64,000 bases of DNA, from assembly GCF_000266905.1 (NCBI RefSeq), contig NC_018027.1, positions 434,001-498,000 on the forward strand. Reading direction: 5' to 3'. The notes under the pieces are model-generated. The model was not told where the DNA came from, ran no database searches, and was given only the letters and a program-made list of their open reading frames with translations. Shown one piece after another: positions 1-10,280 of the stretch (positions within the stretch are counted from its first letter, which is position 1; each line of letters opens with the position of its first letter). This DNA comes from Mycolicibacterium chubuense NBB4. GTDB taxonomy: Bacteria > Actinomycetota > Actinomycetes > Mycobacteriales > Mycobacteriaceae. A program made the position numbers and the translations under genes.

Positions 1-792
1 CAGCGCCCGCAGCGGCGCCAGCCCGGTGCTGCCCGCGACCATCAGCACGTCGCCGTCCTCGCGGTCGACCTGCATCGCGCCGTGCGGAGTGGCCAACCGC
101 CAGCGATCACCCGGGCGCGCCTCGCCGACGATCGAGGTGCTGACCATGCCGCCCGGGACCGAGCGGACGTGGAATTCGACATAGCCCTGCGGATCGGCCG
201 GGATCGCGGGACTCAGATAGCGCCACCGGCGCGGCCACTGCGGAATCTGGACCGGGACGTACTGGCCGGCGTAGTAGTGCAAGGGATGGTCCATCCGCAG
301 CCGGATCACCGACACGTCGCGGGTCGGGCGCAGGTGTTCGAGCACCGTGCCGTCGCAGAACGGGGGACTGGTCTCCGCATCGGCGGCCCCGCTCATCACC
401 CCGACGACCAACGTCACGACGTCGTCGACCACCTCGGCCAGCCGCGGTTCCCAGATCCCGGCGAGCCGAGCGCGCAACGTGGCCCCCAGCGCGTCCTTCA
501 GGGACTCGTAATGCGCCTGCGTGACGCCGTACTTGCGGTGGTCTCGACCCAGCTGGGCCAGAAAGCCGACGGGCTCCTCGGCGCGCTGGGCGATCAGCTC
601 ATCGCACAGCCAGCACAGCGCCTCGGCGAACACCCGGCGCTGTTTGTGCATGTCCGGCGGGAACAGGTCGCGCGCGGACAGGTCTCGCGCGAACCACCGG
701 GTGTAGAACTCGGCGATCAGCGTCTCGCCGCCGTGGTCGACGTCCAGCGCGTCGCGCACGACGCGCAACGCTTCGCGGTCTTCGAGCCCCAC
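1..792 (-). CDS. Globin-FAD/NAD(P) oxidoreductase (flavohaemoprotein-like), C-terminus cut by window edge
   Basis: The visible 264 residues read as an N-terminal globin-like domain (about residues 1-135, proximal-type His in the QLGRDHRKYGV stretch) followed by a ferredoxin-reductase FAD domain (GQYVPVQIP, then RYLSPAIPAD where flavohaemoproteins have the RxYS/T FAD motif) and the start of the NAD(P) domain (VAGSTGLAPLRAL). This domain order is that of flavohaemoproteins, which detoxify NO or act as globin-coupled reductases; M. tuberculosis Rv0385, which lies beside clpB, is the likely equivalent. GTG at 792 is chosen because a TAGGAT -10 hexamer sits 8 nt upstream, giving a near-leaderless start. 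The NAD-binding C-terminus lies outside the window. The substrate cannot be stated. Confidence 0.85.
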   Translation of the reverse strand, partial: MGLEDREALRVVRDALDVDHGGETLIAEFYTRWFARDLSARDLFPPDMHKQRRVFAEALCWLCDELIAQRAEEPVGFLAQLGRDHRKYGVTQAHYESLKDALGATLRARLAGIWEPRLAEVVDDVVTLVVGVMSGAADAETSPPFCDGTVLEHLRPTRDVSVIRLRMDHPLHYYAGQYVPVQIPQWPRRWRYLSPAIPADPQGYVEFHVRSVPGGMVSTSIVGEARPGDRWRLATPHGAMQVDREDGDVLMVAGSTGLAPLRAL

Positions 793-929
793 GGCGACCG
801 ATCCTAGGTCACGTGATCGGCTGTTTTCCGGCGGTGCAGGGCGGCGGTGACGACGACTGTGGCACCCGCCGGCGTCCAGCAAATCAGCACTGCCACCACG
901 GTCGAGGCGCCGAGTTCACCCCGCCGCCC

Positions 930-1544
930 CTAGAACTGATTTCGTCCCAGCGTGCCGACGAACCGGGGGCCGAGTCGATCGAGCTCGTCGCGGTAGTGAT
1001 CGGCCCAGTCGCCGAAGGGTTGATGGGCCAGGTGCTCGTTGCGGAAACGGTCGTCCTCGGAGACCTCGGTGACGCAGAAGGGCGGGATCACCAGGTCGAC
1101 CACGGGCCCGTTGCGTTCGACCTCGGCCAGCAGCAGGGGACTGTTACCGCCCAGGAACCGGTCGATGACCCAGCCGTCCTCGCCGAGCCAGGCCGAGTAG
1201 CGGACCTTGACGACGACGTGATCCGCCCGGGCGACGATCTGTCCGGCGACCATGGGATCGAGGTCGCGTTCGGCTTCGTAGCGTGTTCCGCCGGCGGCCG
1301 GCCCCTTGGCGGTCATGGTGCCGATGGCATCGGCACCGAGTGCGTGCACCAGCTCGGCGGGCCGGGCCCCGAGCTCCGCAGGTGCCGGGCCCTGCAGGCG
1401 GACGCGGACCGCGTAACCGTCGGCTGCGAACAGATAAGCCTGCACGATCAGCACGGGGCGGGGGTCCAGCGCCGCGACCGAAGGTAGCTCCCTGACGTAG
1501 AACTTCCGCTCGAACTCGAAATCGCCGAACCCGGACTCAGACAT
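930..1544 (-). CDS. CYTH domain protein
   Basis: A 204-residue single-domain protein. Residues 10-14 are EFERK, the ExExK signature of the CYTH family (adenylate cyclase CyaB / thiamine triphosphatase), whose acidic tunnel binds triphosphates and divalent metal. Alternating charged strands follow, as expected (VRVRLQGP, YEAERDLDP, VVKVRYSAW, DRFLGG, LAEVERN). Bacterial members are usually inorganic triphosphatases, but the substrate here is inferred only. It stands alone with about 100 nt on each side. Start: ATG at 1544 with TAACGT at 1551-1556 on this strand and a 6-nt spacer, so probably leaderless. Confidence 0.88.
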   Translation of the reverse strand: MSESGFGDFEFERKFYVRELPSVAALDPRPVLIVQAYLFAADGYAVRVRLQGPAPAELGARPAELVHALGADAIGTMTAKGPAAGGTRYEAERDLDPMVAGQIVARADHVVVKVRYSAWLGEDGWVIDRFLGGNSPLLLAEVERNGPVVDLVIPPFCVTEVSEDDRFRNEHLAHQPFGDWADHYRDELDRLGPRFVGTLGRNQF

Positions 1545-1646
1545 AGTCCGACGTTAGCCGCATCGCGCCGAGGGACAGGCCCGCCGAGGGGCGTGTCCGC
1601 CTCGGGTGTTCCGCCGGCGTCAGGCCCACCCGGAACCGGCCGGCCT

Positions 1647-2318
1647 CTAGAGGTGGTGAATTCCCTTGTACAGCACCAGAAGACCGATCACCACCAGGAT
1701 GCCCGCGACCAGCGTCGCATGCTGCCGTTCCATCCATTCCTCGACCCGGCGCAGCGTCGGCTCCAGCCGATCACCGGTCACGGCGTAACCGAGGATCGGC
1801 AATGCGACGGTGCAGGCCGCCACCGCGACGTACCACACGATCGCGATCCACACCGCCGGGAAATCGATGCCCTCCGAACCGATCGCCAATCCCGCTGCGG
1901 CGCAGATGAACAGCACCTTGGGGTTGACGACGGTGAGCGCGGCGCCGGTGACGGCGGCCTTGCCCGGCGTCAGGGTGCTCATGCGGGTCATCCATCCCGG
2001 CATGTGCTCGGACTTCTTGCGGGTGAGCCACCGGTAGACCCCGAAGACGATCAACAGCGCGCCGACGATCACCCGCAACCACGACGACCAGCTCGGCGGG
2101 TTGCCCCCGATGCCCCCGATGAGGTTCGACAGGGACAGGAAGACGCCGGTCAACACGGCGAGCCCGATCAGCCACCCGGCGAGGAAGGCCAGCCCCGCCG
2201 GTCGCGGATGCGGCGTGCGCAGCACCAGCACCGCCGGGATGATCGTCAGCGGCGACAGGGCGATGATCAGACCGAGCGGGATGAGCTCCATGAGGATCGA
2301 CGTCCACGTTGCCGTCAT
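1647..2318 (-). CDS. GAP-family integral membrane protein (LysE-like exporter)
   Basis: 223 residues with about six hydrophobic segments: LIPLGLIIALSPLTIIPAVL, LAFLAGWLIGLAVLTGVFL, SWLRVIVGALLIVFGVY, AAVTGAALTVVNPKVLFICA, VWIAIVWYVAVAACTVALP and the extreme C-terminus. The early ALSPLTIIPAVL and central VNPKVLF segments are typical of the mycobacterial GAP family, relatives of LysE exporters; M. tuberculosis Sap (Rv3821) belongs to the same family and helps sulfolipid export. ATG at 2318 has an AAAGG ribosome-binding site about 7 nt upstream. A much longer open frame runs upstream, but its Arg/His/Gln-rich composition shows it is not coding. The exported molecule is unknown. Confidence 0.82.
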   Translation of the reverse strand: MTATWTSILMELIPLGLIIALSPLTIIPAVLVLRTPHPRPAGLAFLAGWLIGLAVLTGVFLSLSNLIGGIGGNPPSWSSWLRVIVGALLIVFGVYRWLTRKKSEHMPGWMTRMSTLTPGKAAVTGAALTVVNPKVLFICAAAGLAIGSEGIDFPAVWIAIVWYVAVAACTVALPILGYAVTGDRLEPTLRRVEEWMERQHATLVAGILVVIGLLVLYKGIHHL

Positions 2319-2462
2319 CGAAGACCTTTCTGCCGTGCCGATCCTCGATACCCGCCGGTTGCTGCCCGAGCGGGTTACTGTTTGCCGGTCCCACCGCTGT
2401 GACGCAGGTGCCGATTCTGCCATCCCGGTGGGCGATCGGCGCGAATGTCCGAGGAGTTGCGC

Positions 2463-3416
2463 GTGCCCGAACACGTCCATGCGATCACCGCCTTCCACTC
2501 GGCGGGAGGCGTCGCGGAGTTCCGCGACTGGGCGGAAGAACTCCTCGCCTCGGCGCAGGCCGCCCCGGGCCACACGTCCGGCCGCATCGCGGTCGACGGC
2601 GATCCGGTGCTCGATCGTGCTGTCGCGGTGACGTTCTCGCACGAGGAGCAACTGCATCGCTGGCTCGACGGCCTCGACCGGGAGGAGGTGCTGCGGCGCG
2701 GACAGCAGCGCGGCTTCTGGCGCAGTTCGGGTGACGTCCTGCTGGCCGACGACGGCCCGATGACATTGGGGGTGGGGGCGTTCCGGCACGCGGTGACCGT
2801 CGGCGGTGAGGAGGAGTTCCTCCGGATGCAGGTGCGGTTGGCGCGGGCGGCCGCCGGGCAGCCCGGATATGAAGGCACGATCGTGCTGCCCGCCGATCCG
2901 CGCGGCGAATCGCTGTCCCTCGTCCGGTTCCGCACCGAGCGGCAACTGGAGGCGTGGATGCGTTCGGCGGCGCGGACCGAGGCGCTGAGCGGGTTGCGAG
3001 CGACGTTGCGCAAGGACTTCTCGGCCGTCTCGAACACCACCCCGTTCGCCACCACCGTGCGCACCGAGGACGGCCGCACGGTGATGACGCCGAACTGGAA
3101 GTCCGCGATGCTGGTGCTGCTCGTGCTCTACCCGACGGTCATGCTGCTGTCGCGATTCCTCGGTCCGGTCCTCGACGGGCTCGGCGCCGGGCCGTGGCTG
3201 GGCTTGTGGGTCAGCCAGATCGTCAGCGTCACCGCCATGCAGTGGTGGCTGATGCCCGCCGCCTCGCGACCGTTCCGACGCTGGCTCGACCCCATCGACG
3301 GGTCGGGCGCACGGATCAGCGCCGGCGGCGCCGTGGTGATCGTGGTGCTCTACGCGGTGACGCTGACGCTGTTCGCGACCGTGCACGAACTGCAGTTCTG
3401 GGATTACGCGACGTGA
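2463..3416 (+). CDS. ABM-domain protein with C-terminal membrane segments
   Basis: About 317 residues. The first ~190 appear to be two tandem antibiotic-biosynthesis-monooxygenase-like (dimeric alpha/beta barrel) units: HAITAFHSAGGVAEFRDW and FRHAVTVGGEEEFLRMQ begin similar strand-helix patterns, each closing near a Trp-containing helix. The C-terminal third has three membrane segments (SAMLVLLVLYPTVMLL, LGLWVSQIVSVTAMQWWL, AVVIVVLYAVTLTLFAT). This is the COG3224-like arrangement; its function is not known. GTG 2463 is preferred because GAGGAG lies 6 nt upstream; ATG 2445 is in frame but lacks a site. The stop shares bases with an upstream GTG of the VOC gene, so the two may be co-translated. 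Confidence 0.75.
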   Translation: MPEHVHAITAFHSAGGVAEFRDWAEELLASAQAAPGHTSGRIAVDGDPVLDRAVAVTFSHEEQLHRWLDGLDREEVLRRGQQRGFWRSSGDVLLADDGPMTLGVGAFRHAVTVGGEEEFLRMQVRLARAAAGQPGYEGTIVLPADPRGESLSLVRFRTERQLEAWMRSAARTEALSGLRATLRKDFSAVSNTTPFATTVRTEDGRTVMTPNWKSAMLVLLVLYPTVMLLSRFLGPVLDGLGAGPWLGLWVSQIVSVTAMQWWLMPAASRPFRRWLDPIDGSGARISAGGAVVIVVLYAVTLTLFATVHELQFWDYAT

Positions 3417-3451
3417 CGATGACTTCTCCGGGTTCGCCGGGTCGGAACACC

Positions 3452-3805
3452 ATGTCGATTCAACACGTGCTCGCGGTCGTGCCGGTATCCGATATCGCGG
3501 TGAGCCAGAAGTGGTACGCGACCCTGTTCGGACGGCCGGAGGACAACCACCCGATGCCGTCGCTGGTGGAGTGGCAGGTGCTTTCCGGCGCCTGGGTCCA
3601 GGTGTTTAACGACGAGGGCCGCGCCGGCTCGGGGCTGCTGAACTTCGCGGTCGACGACCTCGACGCGGAGATCGCCGGACTGCGCCGGCGCGGAATCGAG
3701 CCCGGGGCCGTCGTCGAGGCGAACAAGGGGGTGCGGCTGTCGGCGCTCGTCGACCCCGACGGCAACACCGTCACGCTGATCGGCGGATTCCGGGTCGAAT
3801 ACTGA
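3452..3805 (+). CDS. VOC (glyoxalase/bleomycin resistance) superfamily protein
   Basis: 117 residues forming one pair of beta-alpha-beta-beta-beta modules: VLAVVPVSDIAVSQKWYATLFG opens the first and FAVDDLDAEIAGLRRRGIEPG the second. The protein closes with LVDPDGNTVTLIGGF, the usual VOC metal-ligand or substrate strand. Members include glyoxalases, dioxygenases and resistance proteins, so the reaction is not predictable. ATG 3452 gives the standard MSIQHVLAVVPVSD start; in-frame alternatives are ATG 3419 and GTG 3413, the latter overlapping the previous stop as GTGA. A weak 7-bp dyad spans the stop codon (3803-3809 with 3828-3834). Confidence 0.82.
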   Translation: MSIQHVLAVVPVSDIAVSQKWYATLFGRPEDNHPMPSLVEWQVLSGAWVQVFNDEGRAGSGLLNFAVDDLDAEIAGLRRRGIEPGAVVEANKGVRLSALVDPDGNTVTLIGGFRVEY

Positions 3806-3868
3806 GCGCGTGCCCCGCGTTAGCCCGGCGCTCACGAGCCGGACACCTCCAGGCGGCACGGTGAGCTC

Positions 3869-4261
3869 ATGTTCGGGCGGGAACGCGTGTTCGCACCGAC
3901 GGTCGTCGGCTTCTGCCTGATCAACGGTTTCACCTTCGTCGTTGACCTGGTGCTGCTCACCGGCCTGCACGGCGGGCTGGGGGCTCCGTATCCGGTCGCG
4001 GTGAGCGTTGCCTACGCCTGCGCGTTCTCGCTCAGTTACGTGCTGAACCGGCACTTCAACTTCCGTTCGCACGCCCCGGTGGGACCGCAGCTGGCCGTCT
4101 ACGCCGCCGTCGTGGTGGTGAACTACCTCGCCTTCATCCTCGCGCTGTCGACCGCGTTGACCGCGTGGGGCGCGGACTATCGACTCGCGCGCCTGACCGC
4201 GGGGGCCTGTGAGGCGGTGTTCATGTACAGCTGCATGCGCTGGCTCGTGTTCCGGCGCTGA
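3869..4261 (+). CDS. GtrA-like four-TM protein
   Basis: 130 residues, almost all membrane: four hydrophobic helices with the GtrA family signs FCLINGFTFVVDLVLL near the start, the loop YVLNRHFNFRS between helices 2 and 3, and a short basic end (RWLVFRR). GtrA proteins are thought to flip or present polyprenyl-linked sugars used in cell-envelope glycan modification; mycobacterial members act around arabinogalactan precursors. No sugar transferase lies beside it, so the partner is unknown. It is followed by 160 nt of regulatory DNA for clpB. Confidence 0.85.
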   Translation: MFGRERVFAPTVVGFCLINGFTFVVDLVLLTGLHGGLGAPYPVAVSVAYACAFSLSYVLNRHFNFRSHAPVGPQLAVYAAVVVVNYLAFILALSTALTAWGADYRLARLTAGACEAVFMYSCMRWLVFRR

Positions 4262-4330
4262 TCGGCAGATTTTCGGGTAGCCGACGTGAAGGGCCTAAGC
4301 CCCTAGTGCCGGACGGCCCAAAAAGTTAAA

Positions 4331-4351
4331 GTTGAGCGGAACAGACTCAAC
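4331..4351 (+). promoter_or_regulatory. HAIR element (HspR operator) upstream of clpB
   Basis: GTTGAGC (4331-4337), a 7-nt spacer (4338-4344) and ACTCAAC (4345-4351) match the HspR-associated inverted repeat CTTGAGT-N7-ACTCAAG at most positions. HspR is the mycobacterial/streptomycete heat-shock repressor known to control dnaK and clpB. A second, poorer half-site pair (TTGAGT 4353-4358, TTCAAG 4365-4370) follows directly. Confidence 0.85.
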
Positions 4352-4363
4352 ATTGAGTGCGTT
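4338..4363 (+). promoter_or_regulatory. SigH/SigE-type promoter of clpB, nested in the HAIR element
   Basis: GGAAC (4338-4342), 18 nt, then GTT (4361-4363) fits the mycobacterial ECF sigma SigH/SigE consensus GGAAC-N18-GTT. The -35 element is the spacer of the HspR operator, so a bound repressor would cover it. Transcription would start near 4370, about 55 nt before the clpB start. clpB is known to belong to the SigH stress response in M. tuberculosis; the match here is by eye. Confidence 0.65.
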
Positions 4364-4424
4364 GTTCAAGGCGACCAGTTTTTCACGGGCCGTTCGTCGG
4401 CCTCTGTACCGAAAGGGAGGTGTC

Positions 4425-6995
<2,571 letters not shown>

Positions 6996-7005
6996 GCCCG
7001 AAAAT

Positions 7006-7070
7006 CCGCCGAACTTGCATTCCATGTGCGAAAAGCCGAGTGGCGAGCGCGTGGAATGCAAGTTCGGCGG
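7006..7070. repeat. Perfect 19-bp inverted repeat, stem-loop downstream of clpB
   Basis: Left arm CCGCCGAACTTGCATTCCA (7006-7024) and right arm TGGAATGCAAGTTCGGCGG (7052-7070) are exact reverse complements with a 27-nt loop; GU/GC pairs can extend the stem inward by about five more. It begins 10 nt after the clpB stop. It could end the clpB transcript, but there is no U-tract, and its AT-containing arms differ from local base use, which suggests a dispersed palindromic element. No second copy was seen in this window. Confidence 0.85.
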
Positions 7071-7125
7071 TAAGGGTGACCGGGTTGTGACCCATTCGGA
7101 TTCGGACGGCGCCGCCCAGAGCGGA

Positions 7126-7139
7126 TACTCTTGACGCAA
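7126..7139 (+). promoter_or_regulatory. Leaderless promoter -10 of ttfA
   Basis: TACTCT at 7126-7131 matches TANNNT, followed by exactly 7 nt and the ATG at 7139. This is the standard mycobacterial leaderless layout, in which transcription begins at or next to the start codon. Confidence 0.7.
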
Positions 7140-7942
7140 TGGTCCCGCTTTGGTTCACGCTGTCCGCACTCTGCTTCGTGGGTGCGGCCGTGTTGTTGTA
7201 CGTCGACCTCGATCGACGTCGCGGCCTGGGCCGACGCCGCAAGTCCTGGGCCAAGTCGCACGGCTTCGACTACGAGCACGAATCCGCCGACATTCTGCAG
7301 CGCTGGAAGCGCGGGGTGATGTCGACGGTCGGCAACGTGACGGCCAAGAACGTCGTCCTCGGCCAGATCCGCGGCGAAGCGGTCTTCATCTTCGACCTCG
7401 AGGACGTCGCCACCGTGATCGCGCTGCACCGCAAGGTCGGCACGAACGTCGTCGTCGATCTGCGGCTCAAAGGCATCAAGGAACCGCGCGAAAGCGACAT
7501 CTGGCTGCTCGGCGCCATCGGCCCGCGGATGGTGTACTCGACCAACCTCGACGCCGCCCGCCGCGCCTGCGACCGCCGGATGGTGACGTTCGCCCACACC
7601 GCGCCCGACTGCGCCGAGATCATGTGGAACGAGCAGAACTGGACGCTGGTCAGCATGCCCGTCACCAGCACCCGCGCCCAGTGGGACGAGGGGCTGCGCA
7701 CGGTGCGCCAGTTCAACGATCTGCTGCGGGTGCTCCCGCCGCTGCCCTCGGCCAGCACCGGCCAGCCGGTGGCGCGCCGGAGTGGTTCACCCAGCCGTCC
7801 GCTCACCCCCGCGCCGGCGGGTCGTCACGAGTCGCCGCCGCCCAACTTCGCGGGGCCGCGGCCCGAGCCCGTGCGCCGGCCACAGCCCCCGGGCCCGCCG
7901 CCGCAGCGCAACGGGCGGCAGTCGCCGAACTATCAGCGATAA
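7139..7942 (+). CDS. ttfA: TtfA, trehalose monomycolate transport factor A
   Basis: 267 residues: one N-terminal membrane helix (WFTLSALCFVGAAVLLYV, about 5-22), a basic stop-transfer (DRRRGLGRRRKSW), a conserved cytoplasmic domain to about residue 200, and a Pro/Arg-rich disordered tail. The layout, length and position next to clpB match M. tuberculosis Rv0383c, shown to be TtfA. TtfA binds MmpL3 and is essential for moving trehalose monomycolate across the inner membrane for outer-membrane building. Start is fixed by the TACTCT-N7-ATG leaderless promoter. Assignment rests on recognition of the family and synteny, not on a search. Confidence 0.85.
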   Translation: MVPLWFTLSALCFVGAAVLLYVDLDRRRGLGRRRKSWAKSHGFDYEHESADILQRWKRGVMSTVGNVTAKNVVLGQIRGEAVFIFDLEDVATVIALHRKVGTNVVVDLRLKGIKEPRESDIWLLGAIGPRMVYSTNLDAARRACDRRMVTFAHTAPDCAEIMWNEQNWTLVSMPVTSTRAQWDEGLRTVRQFNDLLRVLPPLPSASTGQPVARRSGSPSRPLTPAPAGRHESPPPNFAGPRPEPVRRPQPPGPPPQRNGRQSPNYQR

Positions 7943-7956
7943 GTATTGTCTGGGGC

Positions 7957-8733
7957 ATGTCCCGCCCCGTCGCTCTGATCACCGGGCCGACGTCCGGGCT
8001 GGGCGAGGGTTTCGCACGCCGCTACGCGGCCGACGGCTATGACCTGGTGCTCGTCGCACGCAACGCCGAACGCCTGGACAGCCTCGCGTCGGAACTGTGT
8101 GACGAGGCCGGTGCCCGGGTCGAGGTGATCGCCGCCGACCTCTCCGTCGCCGCCGACCGCTCGGCGGTCGCCGAGCGGCTGCGCTCCGGGGTGCGGGTTC
8201 TGGTGAACAACGCCGGCTTCGGCACCTCGGGCGAATTCTGGACGGCCGACTACGCCATGCTCCAAGCCCAGCTCGACGTCAACGTCACCGCCGTCATGCA
8301 ACTCACCCACGCCGCGCTGCCGTCGATGCTCGCCGCCGCCGAGGGCACGGTGCTCAACGTCGCCAGCGTCGCGGGTCTGCTGCCGGGCCGGGGTTCGACG
8401 TATTCGGCGTCCAAGGCGTGGGTGGTGTCCTTCTCCGAGGGGCTGGCCAACGGCCTGGGCGGCACGGGAGTCGGGGTCCACGCCCTGTGTCCCGGCTTCG
8501 TCCGCACGGAGTTCCACGAGCGGGCCGGCATCGACATGGCCGGCACCGCGTCGTTCCTGTGGCTGGAGGTCGACGACGTGGTCCGCGACGCCATGGCCGG
8601 CATCGCCGACGGTGACGTCGTCATCATCCCGGGTCTGGTGTACAAGGCGCTGACCACCGGCGGACGCATGGTGCCCCGAAACGTGGTGCGTGCGTTGACG
8701 AAAGTCGTGGGCCGGGGCCGTGGGCGCACCTGA
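7957..8733 (+). CDS. Short-chain dehydrogenase/reductase
   Basis: 258 residues of classical SDR fold: cofactor loop TGPTSGLGEGFA (about 9-20, TGxxxGxG), LVNNAGFG, catalytic Ser in LNVASVAGLLPGRGS and the YSASK Tyr/Lys pair. Asn and Ser/Tyr/Lys catalytic residues all appear present, so it should be an active NAD(P)-dependent oxidoreductase of unknown substrate. TATTGT (7944-7949) plus 7 nt precedes ATG 7957, so it has its own leaderless start although only 14 nt follow ttfA. In M. tuberculosis pyrE occupies the place after ttfA; here no pyrE is seen. Confidence 0.9.
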   Translation: MSRPVALITGPTSGLGEGFARRYAADGYDLVLVARNAERLDSLASELCDEAGARVEVIAADLSVAADRSAVAERLRSGVRVLVNNAGFGTSGEFWTADYAMLQAQLDVNVTAVMQLTHAALPSMLAAAEGTVLNVASVAGLLPGRGSTYSASKAWVVSFSEGLANGLGGTGVGVHALCPGFVRTEFHERAGIDMAGTASFLWLEVDDVVRDAMAGIADGDVVIIPGLVYKALTTGGRMVPRNVVRALTKVVGRGRGRT

Positions 8734-8739
8734 GGTCCC

Positions 8740-9639
8740 GTGCGGGTAATCGCGATCCTGGTGGCGATCGTCCTCGTCGCCACCTCCTGCTCCGGTGACG
8801 ACGGACGGCCCGACGTCTACTCCGCCCAGACCGCCTCGATCGGCGAGTCCCTGGCGATGCTCGGGTGGAACATGTCGGTGTCGAACCTGCGTTTCGACGC
8901 CGACTACGTGCTGGTCGACGTCGAGGCATCCCCTGCGAAGGACGGCGCCCCGCACGCCAAGCCCGAGGACATCCGCTTCGGTCTGTACGGGGCGCTGGCG
9001 CACCCTGTCGAGGCCAACGCCGTCGGCGGCTGCGGGGACGTGACAAGCCTTGACCTGAAACCGTTGTCGGCTCCCAGCCCGGATCGGATGACCGGCACGG
9101 TGTGCCTCGGACCGCTGCGAGACCAGTCGCAGGTGCGCGGGGTCTACGCCTACTCGCCGCACGACCGCATCGCCGACACGACGGTCGCGTATCCCGCCGC
9201 CTTCCCGGTCGGGCTGCTGCCGACCAACGAGAACGACGCCGGGCTGACCGTCCGCACCACCAGCCTCGACGCGTTCCGCGCCGACGGCGCGAAACTCGAG
9301 GCCACCGCGCTCGGGGATCCGTCGGCGTTCGAGGGCAAGGGATACATGCTGCTCGGACTCGAGATCGACGGCCTGGCACCGCGATACAGCGACGATTCCG
9401 CCAAGCGCGGCGGTCCGCTGATGGTGCTGGTCGCCCCGTCGATCCCCGGCCGGGGCATCAGCCACGCCTGTGATGTCTACGGGTCGTCGGTGCTCGTGCT
9501 GCCCGACTCGTCGCGCGAGGGGGTCCAGGTGCGGGCGTCCCTGTGCACCCAGGGCGAGATCAACGAAGCGCTGCTCTACGCCACGGTGTCGATGACCGGC
9601 ACCCACGCGTCGCTGTGGATGCGGGACGTCTCGCAGTGA
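8740..9639 (+). CDS. Putative secreted or lipid-anchored protein, conserved in mycobacteria
   Basis: 299 residues with an N-terminal hydrophobic segment (MRVIAILVAIVLVATSC) ending in a Cys at residue 17. LVATSC is a weak lipobox (Ala rather than Leu at -3), so lipoprotein status is probable but not certain. The remainder is a mixed beta-rich domain with paired Cys (GGCGDV, GTVCLGPL, HACDVYG, ASLCTQG) that could form disulfides outside the membrane. It is likely the Rv0381c-type protein. GTG 8740 begins 6 nt after the SDR stop, and its own stop overlaps the next GTG, so the three genes look like one transcription unit. Function unknown. Confidence 0.72.
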   Translation: MRVIAILVAIVLVATSCSGDDGRPDVYSAQTASIGESLAMLGWNMSVSNLRFDADYVLVDVEASPAKDGAPHAKPEDIRFGLYGALAHPVEANAVGGCGDVTSLDLKPLSAPSPDRMTGTVCLGPLRDQSQVRGVYAYSPHDRIADTTVAYPAAFPVGLLPTNENDAGLTVRTTSLDAFRADGAKLEATALGDPSAFEGKGYMLLGLEIDGLAPRYSDDSAKRGGPLMVLVAPSIPGRGISHACDVYGSSVLVLPDSSREGVQVRASLCTQGEINEALLYATVSMTGTHASLWMRDVSQ

Positions 9640-10280
9640 CCGATCCGGCCGGCCCCACCGAGTGGGGTGAGGCCCCCGGCGTCGGGCCCTGGCGGGGTCC
9701 GCTGCCCGAGGACCCCCGATACGACCCGGAGTTGTTGCGCGACGGCGATTCTCGCAACGTGGTGGACGCCTACCGGTACTGGAGCCGGGACGCGGTCATC
9801 GCCGACATCGACCGGCGCAGGCACCCTCTGCACGTGGCGATCGAGAACTTCGGCAACGACGCCAACATCGGCGCGGTGGTGCGGACGGCCAACGCCTTCG
9901 CGGTGGACACCGTGCACATCGTGGGGCGCCGACGGTGGAATCGCCGGGGCGCCATGGTGACCGACCGCTACCAGCGGTTGCGCCACCACGAGACCACCGA
10001 GGACCTGCTGGCCTTCGCCGATCGGGAGAGGTTGAGCGTCGTGGCGGTCGACAACGTCCCCGGCGCCGCACGCATCGAGGAGGTCCTGCTGCCCCGCGAG
10101 TGCCTGATGATCTTCGGCCAGGAGGGGCCCGGGATCACCGAGGACGCGAAGCGCGGCGCCGGCTCAGTGGTGTCGATCGCACAGTTCGGTTCCACGCGCA
10201 GCATCAACGCCGCCGTCGCCGCCGGCATCGCCATGCACACCTGGATCTGCCAGCACGCCGACCTCGACCGCGCCTGGTGA
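9636..10280 (+). CDS. SpoU/TrmH-family RNA 2'-O-methyltransferase
   Basis: 214 residues. The three SPOUT motifs are clear: NFGNDANIGAVVRTANAF (motif 1, with Asn and Arg), LMIFGQEGPGI (motif 2, FGxExxG) and GSTRSINAAVAAGI (motif 3). These form the knotted SAM site of TrmH-like enzymes that methylate ribose in tRNA or rRNA; the target nucleoside cannot be read. It corresponds to Rv0380c. GTG 9636 overlaps the preceding TGA as GTGA. Its last 117 nt are antisense to the 3' end of the convergent efflux gene. Confidence 0.9.
   Translation: MTDPAGPTEWGEAPGVGPWRGPLPEDPRYDPELLRDGDSRNVVDAYRYWSRDAVIADIDRRRHPLHVAIENFGNDANIGAVVRTANAFAVDTVHIVGRRRWNRRGAMVTDRYQRLRHHETTEDLLAFADRERLSVVAVDNVPGAARIEEVLLPRECLMIFGQEGPGITEDAKRGAGSVVSIAQFGSTRSINAAVAAGIAMHTWICQHADLDRAW

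Noticed and set aside
82..807. 241-codon plus-strand open frame opposite the globin-FNR gene
   Set aside because: The minus strand gives clear globin and FNR motifs; this frame gives none.
2319..3386. Long upstream extension of the GAP-family exporter
   Set aside because: Runs antisense to the ABM gene, no RBS, low-complexity composition; ATG 2318 has its own AAAGG site.
3803..3834. Possible terminator after the VOC gene
   Set aside because: Only 7-bp stem with an 18-nt loop overlapping the stop codon; too weak to list.
4285..4310. DosR-like GGGCCTAAGCCCC before clpB
   Set aside because: Fails the GGGNCNNNNGNCCC pattern at the second half-site.
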